DNA of 64,000 bases from SZUA-36 sp963749115 (GCA_963749115.1 CAVVLP010000005.1:1-64000); one strand, 5' to 3'. Positions 46,857 through 58,282 are shown, counted from the first letter of the stretch. The notes: a model not told the origin generated them from the sequence alone. Numbers and translations are program-made.

Positions 46857-49800
46857 TCATCTCCGATTACTCGGTACGCAGACCGGTATTCGCCAGTGTT
46901 ATATCCCTGTTGCTGATCATTCTCGGACTGGCATCCATGCAGAGTTTACCGGTGCGCCAGTACCCGGATGTGGACGCCCCGGTGGTGTCCGTAGAAACGC
47001 GTTATCGCGGCGCATCCGCCGAGGTGGTGGAAACCAAGGTGACCCAGGTCATTGAAGACCGGATTGCCGGTATCGAGGGTATTGTAAAACTGACCTCGGA
47101 CAGCCGCGATGAACGCTCGGATATCCGTATCGAGTTCACCCTCGACCGGGATGTCGAAGCGGCCGCAAATGATATACGTGATCGTATCTCACGCGTGGTC
47201 AATCAATTACCAACAGAAGCCGACCCACCCGAAATCGCCAAGGTGGATTCAAGAAACCGGCCGGTCATGTACCTCAACCTGACCTCTGACCGGATGAATG
47301 GTCTCGAGATAACCGACTATGCCGACCGCTACCTGGTTGACCGTTTTTCAACCGTGCCGGGTGTCGCAAGAGTTCAGATTTCGGGTGCCCGCAGATACGC
47401 CATGAGAATCTGGCTTAGCCGTGAGGCAATGGCTGCGCGTGGCCTGGCAGTGGCGGATGTGGAGAGCGCCCTGCGTTCGGAAAACATAGAGCTACCGGCA
47501 GGCCGGCTTGAGTCGGAAACCCGTGAATTTACCCTGCGTACCGATACTGGATTTAATACCGAGGAAGATTTCAGGAACCTGGTCATTGGCCGTGGCCAGG
47601 ACGGACAGGCGGTGCGTCTTGGTGAGGTGGCCGATGTTCGCATCGGTGCAGAAAATGACCGTAATGTGGCGCGTGCCAATGGTGTGCCGGCGGTTTCACT
47701 GGCGATGGTGCAACTGTCAAAGGCCAACAGTGTCATGGTCTCCCGCGCCATTCGCGCAGAGATGGCAGCAGTTGCACCTGAATTGCCGGAAGGTATGGTG
47801 CTGCAGGTCAATTATGACCGTGCTGAGTTTATCGAAGCTTCGATGAACGAGGTTTACAAGGCCCTTGCAGTGTCACTTTGCCTGGTACTGATCATCATCT
47901 ATATCTTTCTCGGCTCCATGATTGCCACGCTGATCCCGGCGGTGGTCGTGCCGGTATCCGTGATTGCGACATTTACCGTCATGGCAGCGATGGGTTACAC
48001 CATCAATGTGCTGACCTTGCTTGGGCTTGGTATTGGCCATCGGCCTGGTGGTGGATGACGCCATCGTGGTGCTCGAAAACATATTCCGGCGTATCGAGGA
48101 TGGTCAGAAACCCTTGCTCGCCGCAATCGATGGTGCCAATGAAATCGGGTTTGCCGTTATCGCAACCACACTGGTTTTGGTTGCCGTGTTTGTGCCCCTG
48201 TCTTTTATCGAAGGCGATGTTGGCCGTCTGTTCCGCGAATTTGGCATTACCCTGGCTGCTGCCGTGCTGTTTTCCAGCCTGGTGGCGCTGACGCTGACGC
48301 CGATGCTGAGTTCCAAGCTGTTAAAGGGCAGGAAACTCAGAAAGGGGCCAGCTGTCGTGGTGGACCGGTTTTTTAACCTGCTGTCGCGGCAATACCGGTT
48401 TTTACTTGGAAAGATTATCCAGTGGCCATGGTTGGTGATGTTGGCGGTATTGCTGATTTCGGCCGCAACCGTGGTGCAAATGGAGCGCCTGCCAGCCGAG
48501 TACGCTCCGAGTGAAGATCGTGGTGCGTTTTTTATCTCGCTCAGGGCCCCGGAAGGCGCCACCCTGGAATACACCGATCGCAGCACCAGCGAGATGGAAC
48601 GCCTGATCATGACAAGAACCGGTGAAGGCCAACCCATCAAACGCTTCCTGACACGTCTGCCCGGTGGCTGGGGAAGCTCATCCGTGAACAGTTCCACCAT
48701 AATCGTGCTGCTGGAGCATTGGGATATACGCACTGAGCGGGATTCCGAAATTGCCGCCTGGGTGTCCGGCGAGGCGGCGAACATTCCTGAGGCCAGGGTG
48801 TTTGCGCGAACACCGAGGGCGCTGGGAATACGTGGCGACGGCAGTCCGCTGGAACTGGTGCTCGGCGGACCGGATTACGAACAACTCAAGCTTTGGCGTG
48901 ACAAGCTGGTTGCAGCAATGGAAGCAATGCCTGAACTGGTCCAGGTTGATAGTGATTTTCAGGAAACCAAGCCACAGATGAAAATCAGCGTTGATCGTGA
49001 CCGGGCCGCCGCACTGGGTGTTTCCCTCTCAAATGTTGGCCGTACTTTGGAAACCATGCTGGGCTCCAGGATTGTAACTACCTATGTCGATCGAGGCCGT
49101 GAATACAATGTAATTTTGATGGGAGAGGACCAGGCACGTTCATCCACCGATGACCTGACCAACCTGTATGTCCGATCGTCTTTGAACAACGCCCTGGTGC
49201 CACTATCCAACCTGGTAAAGATAACCGAGCAGGCCGCCCCGCCGGAATTACGGCGTTTTGACCGGATGCGCTCCATCACCGTGTCTGCGGGCCTGGCTGA
49301 CGGGGTCAAACTGGGTGAGGCAATTGAAAAACTGTATGCAACCGCCCAGGCCACACTGCCGTCGAGTGCGCGCTTGAGCTGGGACGGTGAGAGTAAGGAG
49401 TTCCTGGATTCCGGCAGTTCTTTATACCTGACATTCGGCATGGCATTGCTGATCGTGTTCCTGGTGCTGGCTGCCCAGTTTGAGAGTTTTATCAACCCGC
49501 TGATCATCATGGTGACCGTACCACTGGCTTTGATGGGTGCAGTCCTGGGCTTATGGGTCTATGCCAGTTCAGTTAACGTTTTCAGCCAGATCGGTGTGAT
49601 CCTGCTGGTCGGGTTATCTGCCAAGAATGGTGTTTTGATCGTTGAGTTTGCCAACCAGTTACGTGACCGTGGAATCGAATTCCGCAGCGCTGTAATCGAG
49701 GCCGCAGGTGTTCGTCTGCGGCCCATCCTGATGACCAGTGCAGCGACGACATTTGGTGCATTACCGCTGTTGCTGGCAAGTGGTGCCGGCGCTGAATCCA

Positions 49801-50009
49801 GGCAACCCATCGGTATTGTCATCGTGTTTGGTGTCACGATCTCAGCTATCCTGACCTTGTTCGTGGTACCGGCACTCTATGTTCTGTTTGCGAAACGGAC
49901 CCATTCGCCCCAACATATGTCTCAGATGATTGAAAAACTGCGCCAGGGAATCGCTAGCGGCAACAGCCCGGATGAATCAGGGACCGATACGCGGGAAGAA
50001 CAGGCCTGA
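46853..50009 (+). CDS. RND efflux pump permease (frameshifted)
   Basis: An AcrB/MexB-like HAE1-type pump of about 1,050 residues: SDYSVRRPVFASVISLLLII (helix 1), VSVETRYRGASAEVVE, porter domain, helices 2-6 with LVVDDAIVVLENIFRRIEDG (the two proton-relay Asp residues), then the second half ending in RTHSPQHM. One extra G at 48029-48030 splits LTLLGLVLAIGLVV. The correct reading is certain from the family. Likely exports hydrophobic compounds. The missing outer-membrane partner is expected elsewhere. Confidence 0.95.
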
Positions 50010-50096
50010 CGCCATTCCAGGACGGCAATGACTGTTGCCTGATTCACAATCTGAGCTATCATCCAACGGTATACTATTTGTATATATGCGGTTTAC

Positions 50097-50939
50097 ATGA
50101 ATATGCCAATTGACACCACAGTGAAAAAATTGAAACAACTGTTTACATATTTTATCGCGCTACCCGCGATGCTGGCGGTTATCCTTGCATGGACCACAAC
50201 GGATGAATCGGTGGCCCAACTCAGGCTCGATTATGCTGCCCTGAGAGCTGCCGAGGACGATTATCGGGCCCAGCGGGAGTTTGGCGGGCTCAGCGGGGCT
50301 GAGGCGGAGGATTATGCTGCCTATGTCGCCAGGTTACAGCGGCGTGTATTCGAGGATTGCCAGGTAGTCTTCAGTTCAGGCTCAAGTGTTCCGGAAGATT
50401 TACCATGTCCGGTGTTCGTACCACCGCAGACCCAATCGGCAGACATTGCCATGCAGGCAGAACGAACCGCCGAAGAACAGGTTGCTGCCCTGGACGCCAT
50501 GTTGATGGCCGGGCTGGGAGAGTACGATGAGAGATTGCTCAGGGAACAGGAACGGATCAAGGCGGCAACCCCAAATACTAACTCGGATTCAGGTGGCGGT
50601 GCCGGTTTGGGCGGTGAAGGTGACGGAGATGGCGATGGCGATGCCGGGGGCGACGGGCAGAACAACTCGGAAAATAGTGGCCAGAATAGTGGTGGCACAG
50701 CAGGGGACAACCGGGAATCCGGAAATACCGGTGGTCAACAAGCGGGTGGACCCGCCGACAGCAGCCAGGGCTCTGGAGATTCCGGCAACGATAGTGATCA
50801 GCCGGCAGATATAGGCGATGGTAGCGATGATGATGTTGTCGCACGCCAGTTACGTGAAGCAGCCGAGAAAGAGACCGATCCCGAGTTGAAGGCAAAACTT
50901 TGGGAAGAGTATCGTAGGTATAAAAGGGGAACCAGTTGA
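50097..50939 (+). CDS. Membrane protein with Gly/Asp/Asn/Ser-rich low-complexity region (envelope operon gene 1)
   Basis: 280 residues with no recognised family. One N-terminal membrane segment (TYFIALPAMLAVILAWTT, about 17-34), a helical part with DYAALRAAEDDYRAQREFGG, two Cys residues (EDCQVVF, LPCPVF), a helical AERTAEEQVAALDAML, then a disordered Gly/Asp/Asn/Ser-rich region (about 165-245) and a charged helical end KETDPELKAKLWEEYRRYKR. The disordered region is probably a periplasmic linker. First gene of the eight-gene operon; 10 bp to the next gene. Confidence 0.65.
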   Translation: MNMPIDTTVKKLKQLFTYFIALPAMLAVILAWTTTDESVAQLRLDYAALRAAEDDYRAQREFGGLSGAEAEDYAAYVARLQRRVFEDCQVVFSSGSSVPEDLPCPVFVPPQTQSADIAMQAERTAEEQVAALDAMLMAGLGEYDERLLREQERIKAATPNTNSDSGGGAGLGGEGDGDGDGDAGGDGQNNSENSGQNSGGTAGDNRESGNTGGQQAGGPADSSQGSGDSGNDSDQPADIGDGSDDDVVARQLREAAEKETDPELKAKLWEEYRRYKRGTS

Positions 50940-50949
50940 GTAGCTACCC

Positions 50950-52150
50950 ATGAAAAAGATTTTTGTCCTGATAACGATATTGTCCTTGATGTTACTGTCC
51001 GCCTGCACGACCACTTCGGGTGGACGTCGCAATATTGAGGATTCGGTGGTCGTTGATAAATCCCTGACGGAGATACCCGAGAGCCAGTTGCTCAATGCAT
51101 CCATAGAGGTGTTCGATCCCGGAGCCTTGCCCGAGGATGAAAAGCAAGCCAATGGCCTGTCAATGGATATCCGCAAGGCAGAGGCTCGCTACATGCCGGA
51201 ACAACTGCGGGCAACCATGGAGAAAACCGGCTACTGGGGTGCAGTGCGGGTCGTGCCGCGTGGTTTAACCAATGGTGAGTTACTGGTTTCAGGGACTATC
51301 CTTGAATCCAATGGTCTGCAACTTGATCTTAAAATCAGCGCAAAGGATGCAACTGGACGTAAGTGGTTCACCAGAGAATACCGGGCTGGTGTGGAAGCCG
51401 CTTATTACCAAGTCCAGTGGACTTTCCAAAGAGGTATTTCAACCGCTATACAGAACGGTAGCAAACGACCTTGCCGAGTTTTTCAAAGGTCTCACCGATG
51501 AAGATATTACAAGTATTCGCCGTGTCGCAGAATTACGATTTGCAGCGGATATTGCACCGGAGGCTTATAACGGTTACCTGGAACTCAATGAGACAGGCGA
51601 GTATACCGTTGTCCATCTGCCAAGCTATGACGATCCCATGTATACACGCGTACAGGCCATCCAGGAACGCGATCTGTTGATGATTGATACGTTGAACGGA
51701 CACTTCGATAATTTTACTCGTGAAATGCAGCAACCGTACACGGAGTGGCGCAAGGCACGCAGCGATGAGGCCGAAAAGCAAAAGGCATTGGAAAAGGCCG
51801 CTTTAAATCGTACCTTGTTGGGTGTCGCGTCTATCGTCGGTGCGATTTTTGTCGGTGTGGCAGCTCCCGAGTACAATTCGGGACTCGATACCTTGACCGA
51901 TGTCATGGTGCTGGGTGGTGCTGCCGCGATTAAATCCGGTATGGATAAACGTTCTGAAGCCGCGATTCACCGCGAATCCATTGAAGAGCTGGGCATCTCG
52001 TTTTCATCGGAAGCACGACCACTGGTCGTCGAGGTCGAAGGAAAAACCGTTGAGCTGACCGGTTCTGCCGAAGCGCAATACGAGCAATGGCGGGTACTGA
52101 TGGGGCAGATCTATGCCAGCGAGACCGGTCTTACCGGGTCGCTTGACTGA
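50950..52150 (+). CDS. Lipoprotein of the envelope operon (frameshifted)
   Basis: About 400 residues. Lipoprotein signal FVLITILSLMLLSAC from ATG 50950. The first part has PEDEKQANGLSMDIRKAEAR, MPEQLRATMEKTGYWGAVRV and GELLVSGTILESNGLQLDL, which looks like a domain that compares or assembles with TolB-like proteins. A shift near 51410 joins to LYRTVANDLAEFFKGL and a long helical part (QQPYTEWRKARSDEAEKQKA), a hydrophobic segment (LLGVASIVGAIFVGVAA) and a beta-strand end LVVEVEGKTVELTGSAEAQY. Function unknown. It is the only lipid-anchored member and may reach the outer membrane. Confidence 0.68.
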
Positions 52151-52158
52151 GCGTCGAT

Positions 52159-53673
52159 ATGACAGCAGATGAACGGCCCTCTGCAGGCGTTCCGGGGTCT
52201 GAACTGCAACCGCCGGGTACCCACCCGCAGCCTGGATTGCAGCCACCCGGTACCCACCAGCAACCAACCGGAACCACGGCAGGTCATCACGGTTTGATCT
52301 GGCTGGCGCTGGTCCTTGTTATTGTCCTGGGGTTGGGTGTCCTGCTGGTACTGCCAAAACTGGTTTCCGGCACAGCTGACCCGGAAACGGATACCACGGC
52401 ACAGCGGATGACAGTCGACTCTTCAAAATCACCCGTTCAGGATTCAGCAAGTTCACGCAGCGATGCCGAACAGGCCCTGCAGGATTTTCTGCATACACGC
52501 GCACGACTGGAACTAGCAAATGTAGCGGTCTGGGGTGAACCGGAATGGGGTCAGGCGATCGAAGGGGCCGACAGGGGTAATCATCATTTCAGTCAACGCC
52601 AGTTTTCGATGGCCGCAGAAGCCTTTACGGCCGCATCGGAATTGTTGCTGTCACTTGAGTCCGAAAGCGGTCAGCGTCTGGCAGATGCACTTGATTCGGG
52701 TTGGCAGGCTTTACAGGACGACGATAGCACATCAGCCCTGGAGTTTTTTGAAATCGCAAAAGCGATTGATGGCGGCAGCCTGGATGCGCTTGATGGTCTT
52801 GAGCGGGCCCGGGTTCGTCCGGATTTGCTGCATCTGATGACAGCTGGCGATATTGCCCGTACCAACAATGACCTCGGCCAGGCGCAGGCAGCCTATCTCG
52901 AAGCCGTTGCCCTTGATGGGGCCTATGAACCGGCAGAAGCTGCTTTGCGGGAAGTCGTTGAGGAAATTGAGGCAATTGCGTTCAGGGACGCCATGAGCCG
53001 TGCCCTTGGTGCATTGGAGGCGGAGCAGGTGGAGACCGCTGAAGTGGCATTACGGCAGGCAGCCGGTCTTAGACCCGACGCGGAGGTGGTACGGAACACA
53101 CAGCAGCAACTGGCGCAGACAAAACAGAGGTTATGGCTCCAGGGACAACGTCAGGCGGCCGCGAAGGCTGAGTCCAGGGAAGACTGGTCCGGTGCGGTGG
53201 CAATTTATCGCAAGGTGCTGACGCGTGTGCCGCAGGCTGCCTTCGCCAGGCAGGGTGTGACATTTGCCGGGGACCGTGAGCGCCTGCATCAGCAACTGGA
53301 TCACTACCTGCAGGACCCGACCCGGGTCTATTCGGATCAGCCACGTGCAAATGCCGAAAAACTGCTTGCATCAGCAGCCAATCCACCTGCCGGGGAAGTC
53401 GGCCTGGTAGAAAAGGTTCGCCGTTTACAGGCCATGATTATCGAAGCAACCACACCCAGAACAGTTACACTCAAATCCGACGGCTTGACCACTGTGCAGA
53501 TATATCATGTCCGTCGGCTGGGTCAGTTTATCAGCCAGCAACTGGAACTGCGTCCGGGAACCTATACGGTCGTTGGTTCCAGACCGGGGTACCGTGATGT
53601 ACGTCAGACCTTGACGGTGAAGCCCGGGCCGGAGCAACAGGTCCTTGATATTCGCTGTGAGGAAACGGTTTGA
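52159..53673 (+). CDS. Single-pass membrane protein with TPR-like helices and PEGA-like end (envelope operon gene 3)
   Basis: 504 residues. A Pro/Gln/Gly-rich cytoplasmic N-terminus (repeat LQPPGTHPQPG / LQPPGTHQQPT), one membrane helix (LIWLALVLVIVLGLGVLLVL, about 46-65), then periplasmic helical repeats of TPR type (FSMAAEAFTAASELLLSLES, STSALEFFEIAKAIDGG, DLGQAQAAYLEAVALDG, DWSGAVAIYRKVLTRVP). It ends in a beta domain like PEGA (LELRPGTYTVVGSRPGYRDV, VRQTLTVKPG). The membrane order and the PEGA-like end match the next protein, and the two may stack in the periplasm. Its stop overlaps the next start. Confidence 0.7.
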   Translation: MTADERPSAGVPGSELQPPGTHPQPGLQPPGTHQQPTGTTAGHHGLIWLALVLVIVLGLGVLLVLPKLVSGTADPETDTTAQRMTVDSSKSPVQDSASSRSDAEQALQDFLHTRARLELANVAVWGEPEWGQAIEGADRGNHHFSQRQFSMAAEAFTAASELLLSLESESGQRLADALDSGWQALQDDDSTSALEFFEIAKAIDGGSLDALDGLERARVRPDLLHLMTAGDIARTNNDLGQAQAAYLEAVALDGAYEPAEAALREVVEEIEAIAFRDAMSRALGALEAEQVETAEVALRQAAGLRPDAEVVRNTQQQLAQTKQRLWLQGQRQAAAKAESREDWSGAVAIYRKVLTRVPQAAFARQGVTFAGDRERLHQQLDHYLQDPTRVYSDQPRANAEKLLASAANPPAGEVGLVEKVRRLQAMIIEATTPRTVTLKSDGLTTVQIYHVRRLGQFISQQLELRPGTYTVVGSRPGYRDVRQTLTVKPGPEQQVLDIRCEETV

Positions 53674-56080
53674 AGCGGGTTTTCTTTATTGATACAGCAA
53701 GCGGTACCCGCCGTCTTAGCGAAGCCGATTTTCCGTTAAGTGTGGGCGGAATCGGGGCAGACATCGCACTTCAGGAGACGCCGACAGATACCATCGTGGC
53801 CCACATTGGCCTGTCCAGCGGTCATGCCTATGTGCAACCGGCCGTTGCCGGTATCGAACTGTTTCACAACCATGAATACATCGACACATCTGCCTGGCTC
53901 AAATCCGGGGACCGGGTACAACTGGGTGACCGGGTGCTTTGCTGGGATGTCAAAGGCGACCAGGTGTTTGTCAAGGTAAAGCATGTCGAAGACCCACCCG
54001 AATTGCAGCCTCCACCGGTACCCCCACCCGGAGACGAGGTGGAACCGGATACCGAGATCATTCCGATAGTGACAGCTTCAATCTCGCCGGCAAAACACCG
54101 CAGATTGCGTTATCTCATTATCGGTGTGTTCAGCCTGCTGTCATTGGCAGCCCTGTTTGTATTGTTTGCGACCCCGCTGGCGGTCAGTGTCAGGCCCGAG
54201 CCCGACAGTCTGTCTGTTACCGGTTTTCCCCCGCCTGTTTCAATGGGTGGAAAGAAACTCGTGATACCGGGCAGCTACAAGGTAAAGGCGTCACGCCAGG
54301 GCTACAGGTCGCTGGAGGAGATAATTGAAGTGTCGTCCGGCGGCCTTCAGTCATTCGATTTTGAACTGCAGGAACTGCCGGGCCGGTTACAAATACTGGT
54401 TGATCCCGTGGTGCCGTTCAAGGTATCTGTAGGTGGAGTTGAGGCGGAGCTTGATGCGGAAAATTTCGTTTTGCTGGAGAGAGGCCTACAACAGCTCAAC
54501 GTGGAAACCGACCGTTACCTCGCAGAAACACTGGAACTGGAAATCAGCGGGTTTGGTGCGCTCCAGGAACTCAGGGTTGCACTACGGCCAGCCTGGGCCG
54601 TGGTTCAGCTGGAAAGCGAGCCCGCCGGCGCGACAGTATCGGTTGATGGAAAAAGCAAGGGTGTAACACCGCTTGTGGCTGAGATCATACAGGGTCAACG
54701 AAGGTATTGAATTGTCACTTGACGGGCTATAAAACGGCACGATTCGCAACCGGCTTAGTGGCGGGAACCACCCTGAAGCCGGAGGTTTTCAGCTTGGAAC
54801 CAAATGATGGCACGCTGGTTTTGGAAACCCGCCCGGCAGGGGTAACGGTGAGTGTTGATGGCAGGTATTACGGCAGCACCCCCATCAGCCTGGTGTTGAC
54901 CTCAGGTATCCCGCATCAGCTCAGGCTCAGTCGGCCGGGTTACAAGGTGACTGAAAAAAACCTGAGTCTCAGTGCGGATGAAGAACGGCAACTCAAGGTG
55001 GATATGGCAGCCGAGTACGGCATCGTGTTTGCAAGCTCGGAGCCTGCAGATGCCAGTTTGACACTGGATGGCAAACCGGCCGGCAGCGGTACCCAGCGTC
55101 TGCGTCTGACCACGCGGCAGCATGAGCTGGTGTTCAGCAAACCGGGCTATTTGCCACAGACGGTCAAAGTAACACCACGTGTCGATACAAGCCAGAATGT
55201 CGATATTGCCCTTAAGACCCGGTCACAGGCAAAAGTGGAAGCAAGAAGTACCGTGCTGAAAACAGCAGCTGGGCAGGAAATGCACCTGTTGGAACCGAAA
55301 GGCAGCTTCAAAATGGGGGCGTCACGTCGCGAGGCCGGGCGGCGTGCCAATGAGAGCCAACGCCTGGTTGAGATCACCAAACCGTTTTATCTTTCAATCA
55401 ATGAAGTGACCAATGCCGAATACCGTTTATATGACGCCAGACACAATTCCGGCTCCGCAGAGGGCATGTCGCTTAACAACGCACAGAACCCCGTAGTCAA
55501 CATCAGCTGGGATGACGCGGCACGCTATTGCAACTGGCTCAGTGAGCAAGACAAGTTGCCACCATCCTATGTTGAACAGGACGGTCATATGAAATTGCTC
55601 GCCGATGTAAAAAATGGTTATCGTCTGCCCTCTGAGGCCGAATGGGTCTATGCGGCACGGGTTGCCGGTCGCAGTGATGCAGCCCGCTATCCCTGGGGTG
55701 ATGGGTATCCGCCCAAAACCAAGGCCGGTAATTTCGCTGATGCACAGATCGCCGATACCTTGGCCAACGTGGTGACGGGCTATAATGATGGCTATCGGGC
55801 TTCGGCGCCGGTGGGTAGTTTCAGCACGCAGTCAAATGGTTTCAATGACCTGGGAGGCAACGTGGCAGAATGGATCAATGATTTTTATGCGGTATACCCG
55901 GGCCAGGCCGAACGACTGGTCAGGGATCCCATGGGGCCCGATAGTGGTGATCATCACGTCGTTCGGGACTCAAGCTGGCGCGATGGCAGTATCACCGAGT
56001 TGCGTCTGAGCTACCGTGATTACAGCCGTGGACCCCGTGACAACCTTGGATTCCGGATTGCACGTAATGCAGATGAATGA
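53670..56080 (+). CDS. FHA-like / PEGA / FGE-sulfatase-like membrane protein (frameshifted twice)
   Basis: About 800 residues from TTG 53670. N-terminal 110 residues look FHA-like (FPLSVGGIGADIAL, VAHIGLSSGHAYVQP, LKSGDRVQLGDRVLCW). One membrane helix at about 148-168 (YLIIGVFSLLSLAALFVLFA). At least four PEGA-type repeats (VKASRQGYRSLEEIIEV, ESEPAGATVSVDGKSKG, ETRPAGVTVSVDGRYYG, HELVFSKPGYLPQTVKV). Shifts near 54693 and 54725 (a GGG run) break one PEGA unit. The last 250 residues form a formylglycine-generating-enzyme-like domain (FKMGASRREAG, EVTNAEYRLY, WDDAARYCNWLSEQ, YRLPSEAEWVYAAR, NGFNDLGGNVAEWI, LGFRIAR). The paired active Cys residues of true FGE are not visible, so it is probably a binding or EgtB-like fold. 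Confidence 0.8.
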
Positions 56081-56366
56081 GCAGAGCCACCAGCGACTGA
56101 TCCTGTCGCTTTTTCTGTTAGCAGTTTCGATACCGGTTATTGCAGCGGACCCTGAAAGTCAGACGTCCAAACCGGATCAGACCACGGTGTCGTCTGAAGA
56201 AGCTTCGCAAGGCCCCGCTGAAACGGGTAATGCAACCCCGGACACCCAGCCGGCTGCAAAAAAGACATCGCCCGAGAGCGGTGCTGCTGTCACGCCATTG
56301 AAGGAATTCAAACCCACTGAAAAAATAGAGGCCGACAGCGCAGTGTCGTTCCCGATCGATATATAA
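56073..56366 (+). CDS. Short secreted, disordered protein (envelope operon gene 5)
   Basis: About 97 residues; ATG 56073 (or 56067) overlaps the preceding stop. Signal peptide LILSLFLLAVSIPVIAAD, then a Pro/Thr/Ser/Glu-rich unstructured region (SKPDQTTVSSEEASQGPAET, TQPAAKKTSPESGAAVTP), ending EADSAVSFPIDI. The short end could be a binding tail. There is no family I recognise; its place between the PEGA protein and the TolQ-like gene argues it belongs to the complex. Confidence 0.6.
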   Translation: MNEQSHQRLILSLFLLAVSIPVIAADPESQTSKPDQTTVSSEEASQGPAETGNATPDTQPAAKKTSPESGAAVTPLKEFKPTEKIEADSAVSFPIDI

Positions 56367-56376
56367 GCGACAAAAT

Positions 56377-57171
56377 ATGAAAAAAACGCTTCCAACAGAA
56401 CTTATCTACAACATCTTTTCGCTACTGATCGCGTTTATCCTGGTGCACAGTATTTATGTCACCGTGGTGCGACCGCAGGCCAAGGCTTTTATTGAACAGG
56501 AAACCGCCATGGTGATGGCGGATTCTGATTACACACCTCAACGGTCCTTTTTTGTGGTCATCAAGGATTATGAACAGGAGACCTGTTTTGTGCTGATGTT
56601 GTGGGCGTTTGCCATTCTCGGATACAAGGGCCGGGAGACCTACCGGCAGCAGAAACTTCTCGAACAGGATTTACTACAGCTACCGGGCAGTCTGCCCATC
56701 GGACCGGAAGATACACGCGAGATCGCGAAGCGTATCGCATCCTTACCCGGTCATTTGCATGACTGGTTTTTACCCAGGGCACTACTCACAGCGATTGAAC
56801 GGTTTGGTGCGACACGCAATGTCCAGGATGTATCGACAGCGGCCCGCGCGATCTGCGAATCGGAGGGCGAGCGGATGGAAACCGAGCTTTCGATCATCCG
56901 CTATATTGCCTGGGCGATTCCCTCTGTCGGCTTTATCGGCACGGTGCGTGGTATCGGTGATGCACTGGGCCAGGCGCACCGTGCTGTTGAAGGCGATATC
57001 ACCGGTGTAACCTCAAGTCTCGGTGTGGCATTTAATTCGACCTTTATTGCACTGGTTATCAGTATCGTACTGATGTTCTTTGTTCACCAGGTACAGTTGA
57101 TGCAGGAGCGATTGGTGCTGGATAGTGAGCGTTATGTCGACAGCTGGTTGATCCGCCGTCTGAAGAGCTAG
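56377..57171 (+). CDS. TolQ/ExbB/MotA-family proton channel subunit
   Basis: 264 residues, three membrane helices in the ExbB order: helix 1 near the N-terminus (LIYNIFSLLIAFILVHSIYV), a further helix at about 67-85 (CFVLMLWAFAILGY), a cytoplasmic helical part, then the conserved pair with ISIIRYIAWAIPSVGFIGTV and SSLGVAFNSTFIALVISIV (the TolQ signature with the G-x-x-G-T-V and A-F-N-T/S-T motif). In known systems five such subunits surround two TolR/ExbD helices and use proton flow to drive motion. The two partner genes follow 19 bp downstream. Confidence 0.85.
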   Translation: MKKTLPTELIYNIFSLLIAFILVHSIYVTVVRPQAKAFIEQETAMVMADSDYTPQRSFFVVIKDYEQETCFVLMLWAFAILGYKGRETYRQQKLLEQDLLQLPGSLPIGPEDTREIAKRIASLPGHLHDWFLPRALLTAIERFGATRNVQDVSTAARAICESEGERMETELSIIRYIAWAIPSVGFIGTVRGIGDALGQAHRAVEGDITGVTSSLGVAFNSTFIALVISIVLMFFVHQVQLMQERLVLDSERYVDSWLIRRLKS

Positions 57172-57190
57172 TGTCAGTCCGAATCATGAC

Positions 57191-58282
57191 ATGAGCCGTC
57201 GCAAAGTCTCACCATTCTCGCTGTCTTTCCTCGACATCATGTTTTGCGGCTTTGGTGCCGTGGTCTTACTGGTGCTGGTGCTCAATCACGACACGGTCAA
57301 GTCACGCGATCAGATCTTTACCGACCTGCGTGCGGAGGCTGTGCGTCTCGAAAAAGAAGTGCTGATCGGGGAAGAAGACCTGGTCGAGGCACGCAATAGT
57401 CTCAAGGCAACCGAGTCCGAAATTGTCCTGATGCAGGGTCAGTCAGAACGCGTGATAGACACGATCCAGGAAATGGAGATTGAGATCGCCAGGATGTCCA
57501 ACGAGACCCTGGCCAGTCGCGAGCACGTTAACCAGCTGAGTACCGATCTCAAGTCGCTGGACAAGGTGCAAAAACGCCTCGGTGCCGCCGTTGAGGCGGA
57601 TCGTGATGCCGGTGAAAAAGTACGTGAGTTCAAGGGTGAAGGAGACCGTCAGTACCTGACCGGGTTGAAGATGGGCGGCAAGCGTATTCTGATCCTGGTG
57701 GATGCATCGGCCAGTATGCTCGATGAGACCATCATCAATATTATCCGGCGCCGCAACCTGGATGCGGCCAGCCGTATCAGTGCACCAAAATGGCAACGAA
57801 CCCTGAAAACCACGGATTGGTTGATCAGCAACCTGCCAAACAACACCAAGTTTCAGTTGTACAGCTTTAACACCCGGGCGAAGGCGACATTGTCCGGGAC
57901 GGACGGGAATTGGCTGGAGACATCCAAACGCACGGATGTGGATGGTGCCATCAGTGCCCTTTACCAGATCGCACCGGAGGGTGGCACCAGTCTTTACCAT
58001 GCATTCTCTGCCGCCAAGGCGCTATCACCTCCACCGGATAATATCCTGTTGATCACCGATGGCCTGCCCACCCAGGGGCGTGCCAAACCTGTTTCAACAA
58101 CCGTGTCAGCGGACAAGCGTCTGGATCATTTCGAACGGGCAGCCAAGGTACTTAACGGGAAAATCCCGGTCAATACGATCCTTTTACCGATGGAAGGGGA
58201 TGCCTGGGCCGCTGCAGCATTCTGGGCTTTGGCCATCAATAGCCAGGGCTCCTTCATGACACCATCGCGGGACTGGCCATGA
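57191..58282 (+). CDS. ExbD/TolR-like transmembrane helix fused to coiled coil and VWA domain (1)
   Basis: 363 residues. Near residues 7-35 it reads FSLSFLDIMFCGFGAVVLLV, closely like the ExbD/TolR helix that carries a proton-binding Asp (PFIDIMLVLL in ExbD). A coiled coil follows (LRAEAVRLEKEVLIGEEDL to about residue 140), then a von Willebrand A domain with an intact MIDAS DxSxS (RILILVDASASMLDET, residues about 161-175), a conserved Thr/Asp region (GGTSLYHAFSAAKAL, NILLITDGLPTQG). The end, AFWALAINSQGSFMTPSRDW, is typical for VWA. Its stop overlaps the next start (ATGA). Confidence 0.85.
   Translation: MSRRKVSPFSLSFLDIMFCGFGAVVLLVLVLNHDTVKSRDQIFTDLRAEAVRLEKEVLIGEEDLVEARNSLKATESEIVLMQGQSERVIDTIQEMEIEIARMSNETLASREHVNQLSTDLKSLDKVQKRLGAAVEADRDAGEKVREFKGEGDRQYLTGLKMGGKRILILVDASASMLDETIINIIRRRNLDAASRISAPKWQRTLKTTDWLISNLPNNTKFQLYSFNTRAKATLSGTDGNWLETSKRTDVDGAISALYQIAPEGGTSLYHAFSAAKALSPPPDNILLITDGLPTQGRAKPVSTTVSADKRLDHFERAAKVLNGKIPVNTILLPMEGDAWAAAAFWALAINSQGSFMTPSRDWP

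Noticed and set aside
50560..50850. Open frames on the minus strand in the Gly/Asp-rich region giving Pro/His/Arg-rich proteins
   Set aside because: They are antisense to the low-complexity coding region and only reflect its base composition.
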